A stretch of 64,000 bases of DNA. Source: Ralstonia pickettii (GTDB lineage: Bacteria; Pseudomonadota; Gammaproteobacteria; Burkholderiales; Burkholderiaceae). This document shows positions 57,514-64,000 of this stretch, piece by piece. The stretch lies in NCBI RefSeq assembly GCF_000607165.1, contig NZ_JFZG01000008.1, positions 124,001-188,000 of the forward strand, read 5' to 3'. Within the stretch, counting starts at the first letter, position 1. The number at the start of each line of letters is the position of its first letter. The position numbers were made by a program, and so were the translations under genes. A model generated the notes under the pieces. It made no database searches and had not been told where the DNA came from. It worked only from the letters and a program-made list of their open reading frames with translations.

Positions 57514-58938
57514 ATGCCCGCAAACCCTGCACATGCGTTTGACCTGATCGTGATTGGCGCTGGTTCGGCCGGGCTCGCGGCTGCGCGCCGATCTGCGCAA
57601 CTGGGGGCACGAACGCTGCTGATCGACCGCGCGCAAGTGGGCGGCACCTGCGTCAATCGCGGATGTGTGCCCAAGAAACTGCTTGGCTACGGCGCCGCCT
57701 GGTCGCAGACCATGGCGCGGTGCTTGCGCACCACCAACGCCGCCGATGCCTGGGCCGATGCCATCGCCCGCACGCGTGCCGAAGTCGCGCGGCTGCACGA
57801 AGCGCATTTCGCCCACCTGGCCGATGCCGGCGTGCAATGGCTGAGCGGCATGGCTTCGCTGCGCGGCCGCGGCATCGTCCGCTTGCAAACCGATACTGGC
57901 AAGACCACGCTGCGGGCACGCCAGATCGTGCTGGCCACCGGCGCCCGCCCCACGTCGCTCCCCACACCCGGCGCGGAACTGGCTTGCACCTCCGACGACG
58001 TGTTCGGCTGGGACACGCTTCCCGCATCGCTCATCATCGCGGGCGGCGGCGTCATCGCGGTGGAGATGGCGTCCACGCTGGCGCGCTTTGGCGTGCGGGT
58101 GACCGTGCTGACGCGCGATGCGCGCGTGCTGCCCGAATTGGATGCCACGGTGGCCGAGGCCGCCGCGCAGTCGCTGGCCGGCTGCGGCGTCGAACTGATC
58201 CTGAACGCCGATGTTGTCCGCATCGAACGCGATGCGGTGAATGGCGGCGGCGTGACCGTCTACGCGAGCATCGAAGGCAGCGACGCTCCCCGCGCGCTGC
58301 GCGCCCAGCGTGTGTTGAGCGCCATCGGCCGCGCGCCGAACATCGCGGGTCTTGGCCTGGACGCGGCCGGAGTCACGCTCGACGCACACGGACGCATCGC
58401 GGTCGACCGCCATTTCCGCACGCGCGCCCGCGGCGTGCATGCCGTGGGCGACATCTGCGGCGGCAGCCCGCTGCAATTGACACCCGTGGCCGCCGCGCAG
58501 GGTCGTTACGTGGCCGAACGCCTATTCGGCAAAGGCATCAAGCTGCCCGACATGAACACCGTGCCGATGGCCGTGTTCTGCGACCCGGCGATCGCGAGCG
58601 TGGGCCTGACCGAAGCCGACGCACGCACTCGCTGGCCCGAGTTGGGCAAACGCGGAGCGGACACCGACAAACGCGCCCTGGCAGACCGGATTGACGTGGT
58701 GGTCCGCCGCTTCGTCTCGCTGGAGCAGCGTTTTGCGGGCTCCGGCATGGAATCGCTGATCAAGCTGGTGTGCAATGCGCGCAGCGGACGGGTGCTCGGC
58801 GCGCACATCGTCGACAACGCCGCGCCAGAGATCATCCAGGCGCTGGCGGTGGCCGTACGCATGGGCGTCCGGCTCAAGCATCTGCATACCACCGTGGGCC
58901 TGCACCCGACGGTGGCAGAGGAATTGCTGAGCATGTAA
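57514..58938 (+). CDS. gor: Glutathione-disulfide reductase
   Basis: A 474-residue flavoenzyme that reduces oxidised glutathione with NADPH. The FAD site is DLIVIGAGSAGLAAARRSAQ, the redox disulphide is GGTCVNRGCVPKK (Cys about 46 and 51), the NAD(P) site is IIAGGGVIAVEMASTLARFG, and the C-terminal HPTVAEE carries the active-site His-Glu pair. Lysine-tRNA-like alternatives such as mercuric reductase lack the same VNRGCVPKK context. The first in-frame ATG with sensible context is 57514. Confidence 0.9.
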   Translation: MPANPAHAFDLIVIGAGSAGLAAARRSAQLGARTLLIDRAQVGGTCVNRGCVPKKLLGYGAAWSQTMARCLRTTNAADAWADAIARTRAEVARLHEAHFAHLADAGVQWLSGMASLRGRGIVRLQTDTGKTTLRARQIVLATGARPTSLPTPGAELACTSDDVFGWDTLPASLIIAGGGVIAVEMASTLARFGVRVTVLTRDARVLPELDATVAEAAAQSLAGCGVELILNADVVRIERDAVNGGGVTVYASIEGSDAPRALRAQRVLSAIGRAPNIAGLGLDAAGVTLDAHGRIAVDRHFRTRARGVHAVGDICGGSPLQLTPVAAAQGRYVAERLFGKGIKLPDMNTVPMAVFCDPAIASVGLTEADARTRWPELGKRGADTDKRALADRIDVVVRRFVSLEQRFAGSGMESLIKLVCNARSGRVLGAHIVDNAAPEIIQALAVAVRMGVRLKHLHTTVGLHPTVAEELLSM

Positions 58939-59039
58939 GCGCACTCATTCAATTTTCCTGACCCCGGTCTGCAAATCCATGCACGTTACTGGTGCTGTTC
59001 CGGCGCAGAATGGTAACTATATTCTTCAGGAAATTTGAC

Positions 59040-59930
59040 ATGCTCCCCGTGCTTTATCTGTCCCATGGGTCGCCCATGCTGGCGGCCGATCCGGGCCCTG
59101 TCGGCACAATGCTGGCGGCGCTCGGGCAAGAGATGGCCGCCCTCAAGCCCCGTGCCATCGTCGTGGTTTCACCGCACTGGATGACGCGCCGGCCGGCCGT
59201 CACTGCCCGCGCGCAGCAGGAAGCGTGGCACGACTTCGGCGGCTTCCCGCCGCAGCTCTACGCCTTGGAATACGCCCCGCCCGGCGCGCCGGACTTGGCT
59301 GAGCGCATCCGTGCGCTGATCGACGGCAACATCGTCCCGGGGCTGGAAGAACAGGCTTCCACAGTGCTGGACCCGCGCCAGCCGCTGGACCACGGCGCCT
59401 GGGTGCCACTGATGCTGATGTTTCCCGAGGCGAAGATTCCCGTGGTGCAGGTGTCGTTGATGCCAGGCCTGTCGCCGGCTTGTCAGATGGCGATGGGGCG
59501 TACGCTCGCGCCGCTGCGCGACGAAGGCGTGCTGATCGTGGGTTCCGGCAGCTTCACGCACAACCTGCGCGCGCTGATGCGCGGCCCCGGCATGGCGCAG
59601 CATGGCGTGCCGGTCGAGCCTTGGGTGACGGCGTTCCGCGAATGGATGATCGAGACGATGACTGATGGCATCCGCAGCGGCGATTTCACCCAGTTCTGCG
59701 ATTACCGCGCGCAAGCCCCGAACGCCGCGCACGCCCACCCGACCGACGAACACCTCATGCCGCTGTACGTGGCACTGGGCGCCGCGATGGGCCAGCCGAG
59801 CCAAGCCACGCCGGGCGGCGTGCAGGCTCAGCACGTGGTCGATACGGTGACGTACGGCTCGCTGGCGATGGACAGTTTCCGCTTCGATGGCGCGGGCGCC
59901 AATCAGCCGCAGCTGCGCGCCGCGGCTTGA
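59040..59930 (+). CDS. DODA-type extradiol ring-cleavage dioxygenase
   Basis: A 296-residue protein of the YgiD/LigB-like group. Zinc or iron ligands are visible: YLSHGSPM (about 9), VVSPHWM (about 46) and the active DHGAWVPL (about 118), with a later HPTDEHLMPL. Plant members make betalamic acid from DOPA; bacterial members cleave DOPA or other catechols. AGGA lies 8 bases before the ATG. TTTCCTGA and TCAGGAAA form an inverted repeat in the 101-base upstream gap and may be an operator. Confidence 0.9.
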   Translation: MLPVLYLSHGSPMLAADPGPVGTMLAALGQEMAALKPRAIVVVSPHWMTRRPAVTARAQQEAWHDFGGFPPQLYALEYAPPGAPDLAERIRALIDGNIVPGLEEQASTVLDPRQPLDHGAWVPLMLMFPEAKIPVVQVSLMPGLSPACQMAMGRTLAPLRDEGVLIVGSGSFTHNLRALMRGPGMAQHGVPVEPWVTAFREWMIETMTDGIRSGDFTQFCDYRAQAPNAAHAHPTDEHLMPLYVALGAAMGQPSQATPGGVQAQHVVDTVTYGSLAMDSFRFDGAGANQPQLRAAA

Positions 59931-59961
59931 TTGGCCGAAACCACGAGCGGAACGACTGGCG

Positions 59962-60990
59962 TTATGCGCGGATCAGCGCTGGCGCCAGCGCCGTCGGATT
60001 GACCACGCTATCGACGTTGCCCTGCAGGACATCAAGGATGTTCTGGAACGCGATGCTGAAGTACAGCTCGTAACCTTCGCGTTCGACGTAGCCGATGTGC
60101 GGCGTGCAGATGCAGTTCTCCATGCGCAGCAGGGTGTGGCCCTGCAGGATGGGCTCCGTTTCAAACACATCGATGGCGGCCATGCCCGGGCGCCCGCGAT
60201 TGAGCGACGTCACCAGGCCATTTTCTTCCACCAGTTCAGCGCGACTCGTGTTGACGAAGAGGGCGGTCGGCTTCATGCGCGTGAGGTCGGCCACCGTCAC
60301 GATGCCACGCGTTTCGTCGTTCAGCCGCAGGTGGACCGACAACACGTCGGACTGCTCGAACAGCGCATCCTTCGATTCCGCTACGGCAAAGCCGTCGGCG
60401 CGCGCGCGTTCCTGTGAGCCCTCGCGGCCCCACACCAGCACATTCATGCCGAAGGCGCGACCGTAGCCAGCTACGAGCTGGCCGATCTTGCCGTAGCCGA
60501 AGATGCCCAGCGTCTGGCCCTTCAGGACTCGGCCGATGCCAAAGTTGGGCGGCATCGTGGTGGATTTCAGCCCCGACTGCTGCCACGCGCCGTGCTTTAA
60601 GCTCGCAACGTATTGCGGAATGCGGCGCTGCGCGGCCATCACCAGCGCCCAGGTCAACTCAGCCGGCGCCACCGGCGAGCCCTTGCCCTCCAGCACCACC
60701 ACCCCCTTGTCGGTACAGGCATCCAGGTCGATATGGCTGCCCGAATCGCGCGATACGCGGCCAGTCTGGCTGATGATCTTGAGTTTGGGCAGGCGATCCA
60801 GCAACTGACGCGTTATGCGCGTGCGCTCCCGGATCAGCACAATGGCTTCAACGTCCGCCACGCGTGCGGCCAATTGCCCCACACCTTTGACGGTGTTGTT
60901 GAACACTTTGACTTCGTGATCCTGCATCAGGCTGAAGCAATCCAGCTTGCGAACAGCGTCTTGGTAGTCGTCCAGTACGGCAATCTTCAT
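59962..60990 (-). CDS. D-2-hydroxyacid dehydrogenase family protein
   Basis: A 342-residue NAD(P)-dependent dehydrogenase. The nucleotide site is LGIFGYGKIGQLVAGYGRAF (about 155), the catalytic Arg is in NTSRAELVEE (about 243), and the catalytic His is in CTPHIGYVE (about 295). Substrates of this family include 2-oxo acids, glyoxylate and 3-phosphoglycerate; none can be singled out. The ATG at 60990 is preferred (AGTGAG upstream); another ATG two codons earlier is possible. Confidence 0.9.
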   Translation of the reverse strand: MKIAVLDDYQDAVRKLDCFSLMQDHEVKVFNNTVKGVGQLAARVADVEAIVLIRERTRITRQLLDRLPKLKIISQTGRVSRDSGSHIDLDACTDKGVVVLEGKGSPVAPAELTWALVMAAQRRIPQYVASLKHGAWQQSGLKSTTMPPNFGIGRVLKGQTLGIFGYGKIGQLVAGYGRAFGMNVLVWGREGSQERARADGFAVAESKDALFEQSDVLSVHLRLNDETRGIVTVADLTRMKPTALFVNTSRAELVEENGLVTSLNRGRPGMAAIDVFETEPILQGHTLLRMENCICTPHIGYVEREGYELYFSIAFQNILDVLQGNVDSVVNPTALAPALIRA

Positions 60991-61416
60991 CGACATCTCA
61001 CTTCGAACAATGGTGCGCAGCAAAAAACAGCGATCCCTCGCGGTGGTATTCTTCCCATCCCTCGTCGCACGACAATCTGTGTCGACGTTTGGAATTGCCC
61101 GCCGCGGGCACGCAATTTGCGCAGCCCCGCTGGTGACGAGTCCTTGTTCTAGGGTCTATTGACCTCGGTCCCGCCACTTTAGCGCACGCGGCCCCCGCTG
61201 CCCGGAAAAACCCACGTTCCGTCAGCGCTCCGCTTTGTAACTGAATGTGAAATCAGCACGGCTACCGTCCCTCCGCCTGCGTTACTCCCCCCTCTGGAAA
61301 TCGCTGATCCGGCCTGCTCATGATGCGCCGTCGATCGCTTTCCAACCCGCCGCTGGGCGTGGCCACCGTGCTGATCCGCCACCGATTTCTTTCTCACTTC
61401 CATTGGAGTTTTGGTC
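60991..61416. other. Divergent promoter and leader of pckG
   Basis: No gene is supported in these 426 bases. TTGACC near 61159 with TTTAGC 16 bases on could be a weak promoter toward pckG, which would leave a leader of more than 200 bases. No known riboswitch was recognised. Confidence 0.3.
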
Positions 61417-63285
61417 ATGAATCAACCCGTGATGCAGGGCGTGCCTGCATTGAACGTGCCCGATTACGTGAAACACCCGCGCCTGATCGCGTGGGTGGGC
61501 GAGGTGGCAGCGCTCACCAAGCCGGAGCGCATTGTCTGGTGCGATGGTTCGCAAGAGGAATACGACCGCCTGTGCGCCGAAATGGTGGCCGCCGGCACGA
61601 TGAAGCAGCTCAACCCGGTCAAGCGCAAGAACTCGTACCTGGCGCTGTCGGACCCGTCGGACGTGGCGCGCGTGGAAGACCGCACCTTCATCTGCTCGCA
61701 GAAGAAGGAAGATGCCGGCCCCACCAACAACTGGACGGCCCCGGCCGAGATGCGCCAGACGCTGAATGGCCTGTTTGACGGCAGCATGCGCGGCCGCACG
61801 CTGTACGTCGTGCCGTTCTCGATGGGCCCGCTGGGCTCGCCAATCGCGCACATCGGCGTGGAGCTGTCGGACAGCCCGTACGTGGCCGTCAACATGCGCA
61901 TCATGACCCGCATGGGTCGCGCGGTGTACGAGGTGCTCGGCGCTGACGGCGATTTCGTGCCGTGCGTGCACACCGTCGGCAAGCCGCTCGCCGCCGGCGA
62001 GAAAGACGTGCCGTGGCCGTGCAACCCGACCAAGTACATCGTGCATTTCCCGGAAACGCGCGAAATCTGGTCGTTCGGCTCGGGCTACGGCGGCAACGCG
62101 CTGCTGGGCAAGAAGTGCTTCGCATTGCGGATCGCCTCCACCATGGGCCGCGACCAGGGCTGGCTGGCCGAGCACATGCTGATCCTGGGCGTGACGTCGC
62201 CGGAAGGCAAGACGTATCACGTGGCGGCGGCCTTCCCATCGGCCTGCGGCAAGACCAACTTTGCGATGCTGATTCCGCCGGCCGGCCTGAACGGCTGGAA
62301 GGTGACGACCATCGGCGACGACATCGCCTGGATCAAGCCCCGCAAGGACGCAACCGGCAAGACCTGCCTGTACGCCATCAACCCGGAAGCCGGCTACTTT
62401 GGCGTGGCCCCGGGCACCAGCGAGAAGACCAACTTCAACGCGATGGCCACGCTCAAAGAGAACGTCATCTTCACCAACGTAGCGCTCACGGACGACGGCG
62501 ATGTGTGGTGGGAAGGCATGACCGACACGCCGCCCGCCCACCTGATCGACTGGCAAGGCCAGGATTGGACGCCCGCGACCGCAAAGGAAACCGGCCGCAA
62601 GGCAGCGCATCCGAACGCGCGTTTTACGGCGCCGGCCGCCCAATGTCCCTCGATCGATCCGGAATGGGACAACCCGGCAGGCGTACCCATTGATGCGTTC
62701 ATCTTCGGCGGCCGCCGCTCGACCACCGTGCCGCTCGTTACCGAAGCGCGCGACTGGACCGAAGGCGTGTACATGGCTGCCACGATGGGCTCGGAAACCA
62801 CCGCCGCCGCTGCCGGCCAGCAAGGCGTGGTGCGCCGTGACCCGTTCGCCATGCTGCCGTTCTGCGGTTACAACATGGCCGACTACTTCGCGCACTGGCT
62901 CAAGGTAGGCGAGAAGCTGGCCGAAAGCGGCGCCACGCTGCCGAAGATCTTCTGCGTGAACTGGTTCCGCAAGGACGAGAACGGCAAGTTCGTGTGGCCC
63001 GGTTTTGGCGAAAACATGCGCGTGCTCAAGTGGATGATCGATCGCATCGAGGGCCACGCGCAGGGCGACGAGCACGCCTTTGGCGTATCGCCGCGCTACG
63101 AAGAACTGAGCTGGGACGGCCTGAACTTCACGGCCGAGCAGTTCGCCAAGGTGATCTCGCTGGACGCGGACGCCTGGAAGCAGGAACTGGCGCTGCACGA
63201 CGAGCTGTTCACGAAACTGGCGCACGGCCTGCCGCAAGCGCTGCCCGACGCCAAGACCCGCCTGGAAGAACGCCTGGAGGGCTAA
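61417..63285 (+). CDS. pckG: Phosphoenolpyruvate carboxykinase (GTP)
   Basis: A 622-residue enzyme that converts oxaloacetate and GTP to PEP, CO2 and GDP, the entry step of gluconeogenesis from TCA intermediates. The kinase P-loop and mobile cysteine are [13 protein letters not shown] (about 272). The GTP-type family features include [20 protein letters not shown] and the guanine-site region [16 protein letters not shown] lies 8 bases before the ATG at 61417; earlier codons are not conserved in character. Length is typical of the GTP class. Confidence 0.97.
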   Translation: MNQPVMQGVPALNVPDYVKHPRLIAWVGEVAALTKPERIVWCDGSQEEYDRLCAEMVAAGTMKQLNPVKRKNSYLALSDPSDVARVEDRTFICSQKKEDAGPTNNWTAPAEMRQTLNGLFDGSMRGRTLYVVPFSMGPLGSPIAHIGVELSDSPYVAVNMRIMTRMGRAVYEVLGADGDFVPCVHTVGKPLAAGEKDVPWPCNPTKYIVHFPETREIWSFGSGYGGNALLGKKCFALRIASTMGRDQGWLAEHMLILGVTSPEGKTYHVAAAFPSACGKTNFAMLIPPAGLNGWKVTTIGDDIAWIKPRKDATGKTCLYAINPEAGYFGVAPGTSEKTNFNAMATLKENVIFTNVALTDDGDVWWEGMTDTPPAHLIDWQGQDWTPATAKETGRKAAHPNARFTAPAAQCPSIDPEWDNPAGVPIDAFIFGGRRSTTVPLVTEARDWTEGVYMAATMGSETTAAAAGQQGVVRRDPFAMLPFCGYNMADYFAHWLKVGEKLAESGATLPKIFCVNWFRKDENGKFVWPGFGENMRVLKWMIDRIEGHAQGDEHAFGVSPRYEELSWDGLNFTAEQFAKVISLDADAWKQELALHDELFTKLAHGLPQALPDAKTRLEERLEG

Positions 63286-63314
63286 CACCCGCCGTCTCTT
63301 TGGCATCAGGACAG

Positions 63315-63342
63315 AAAGCCCGCCTTGCGCGGGCTTTTTTTT
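63315..63342 (+). terminator. Rho-independent terminator after pckG
   Basis: AAAGCCCGC, a short CTTGC loop and GCGGGCTTTTTTTT, 30 bases after the stop. Confidence 0.93.
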
Positions 63343-63733
63343 CGCCCGCCCGCAGAAGGTTGCCCAAACAACGAGCAGTAATCCTAAAGTTTTAAATCGC
63401 GCGAATTACCCCTGCCAACAAAACAGATCAATTGATTTTTAGGAAATCGAATCGCTTTGTAAAAAATACCGCCGCACACATAAGCGCAATCATTATGCCG
63501 GCGCGAGCATAATCGTCATGCATTTATGCCGGACTTGAATCGTTGCACGCATGGTATCGGCCAAGAACGTTGCCTGGCGTAGCTTTATGAAGAATGCATG
63601 TCAACCGCGCCACCCCAATGCGTGTCGAATTGAATGAATTTCCAAATTTTAAAATTCCTGCGTGACGAATCCCTACGGGATTCTTATAATCCGGCAAAAC
63701 GGAATCCCTTCTCTCTGAGCCAGAGGGGGGTTC
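63343..63733. other. AT-rich intergenic region
   Basis: There is no gene in these 391 bases. The stretch 63390-63660 is much AT-richer than the rest of the window, suggesting acquired or regulatory DNA. It ends in the palindrome and -10 listed separately. Confidence 0.4.
63667..63690 (+). promoter_or_regulatory. TATAAT -10 overlapped by a perfect palindrome
   Basis: GAATCCC-TAC-GGGATTC (63667-63683) is a perfect palindrome, and TATAAT follows at 63685-63690. A repressor bound here would cover the promoter. A further half-site GGAATCCC lies at about 63701. Confidence 0.55.
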
Positions 63734-63871
63734 ATGACTAGAGGAAACGGGAAAGGGCTAACAAGCCTTATGCCAACGGAGGTGGGGGATCCCTACTTCA
63801 CCGGCGCTCGGGGGGGCGCCGGCTCGGATTGTGCGCAAGCAATGCCGCAAACTGTGCAAACGATTGCATAG
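63734..63871 (+). CDS. Possible 45-residue protein or broken gene
   Basis: A 45-codon frame starts with ATG at 63734, 5 bases after GGGGGG and 44 bases after a TATAAT box. The peptide begins MTRGNGKGLTSLMPTEVGD and ends in TAG. The same frame stays open after the stop to the window edge and reads LGTLRQAPRGLQTFLRTTLD, then DTTQEAPLAIVDGNSSMTIR. It is therefore either a small protein, the leader of a longer gene, or a gene with an in-frame stop. I do not recognise it. Confidence 0.35.
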   Translation: MTRGNGKGLTSLMPTEVGDPYFTGARGGAGSDCAQAMPQTVQTIA

Positions 63872-64000
63872 CTCGGCACGCTGCGGCAGGCACCGAGGGG
63901 TTTGCAGACCTTTCTCAGGACCACCCTGGACACCACCCAGGAGGCTCCGCTGGCGATCGTCGACGGGAACAGCAGCATGACGATCCGCGCAAGGCCAACG

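Noticed and set aside
63793-63978. 61-codon minus-strand frame at the right edge
   Set aside because: It is antisense to a frame with a better promoter and ribosome site, and has no supporting feature.

Overview
The window is a GC-rich betaproteobacterial chromosome segment, almost certainly from the genus Ralstonia. Three things point there. The dnaA, dnaN, gyrB, rpmH, rnpA, yidD, yidC and mnmE genes lie in the usual betaproteobacterial origin order. Codon usage is strongly GC3-biased. A 91-residue protein is near identical, as I recall the sequence, to the Ralstonia solanacearum fucose lectin RSL. The species cannot be fixed from the sequence alone. No rRNA, tRNA, insertion sequence or CRISPR array was recognised.

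Layout. 0-11.8 kb holds regulators and envelope or metabolic genes: a cut-off gene with a papain-like motif, an AraC/GyrI regulator, a PAP2-type lipoprotein, an HPP-CBS membrane protein, a GST, a hybrid histidine kinase, an ECF41 sigma factor with its AhpD-like target, a GNAT enzyme and a beta-propeller lipoprotein. Both ECF41 genes carry a perfect TGTCACA-n16-CGTC promoter. 12.1-18.1 kb is an orphan type VI effector module: a DUF4123 adaptor, a VasX-like pore-forming effector and two membrane proteins. 18.2-23.1 kb has an acyl-CoA synthetase divergent from a Crp/Fnr regulator, an AraC-like protein, a bestrophin-like protein and the lectin. 23.4-27.2 kb is a GntR-regulated polar amino-acid ABC operon.

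27.5-35.4 kb is an accessory, partly AT-rich block next to gyrB. It carries small hypothetical genes, a McrA-like SRA-HNH endonuclease, an array of about fourteen degenerate 21-bp repeats just upstream of a 156-residue protein of unknown function, a membrane protein, and a two-gene operon ending in an FRG-domain protein. This is the most likely place for an undescribed system.

35.5-49.3 kb is the replication-origin core: gyrB, dnaN and dnaA on the minus strand, oriC with DnaA boxes, then rpmH-rnpA-yidD-yidC and mnmE on the plus strand, followed by small genes, rpsU and topoisomerase IB. 49.3-56.5 kb is an RND multidrug efflux operon with a divergent TetR repressor and a 24-bp palindromic operator between them. 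The repressor overlaps a patatin-like gene. 57.5-63.3 kb carries glutathione reductase, a DODA-type dioxygenase, a 2-hydroxyacid dehydrogenase and GTP-dependent PEP carboxykinase. The last 0.7 kb is AT-rich, with a palindrome over a TATAAT box and a possible small gene.
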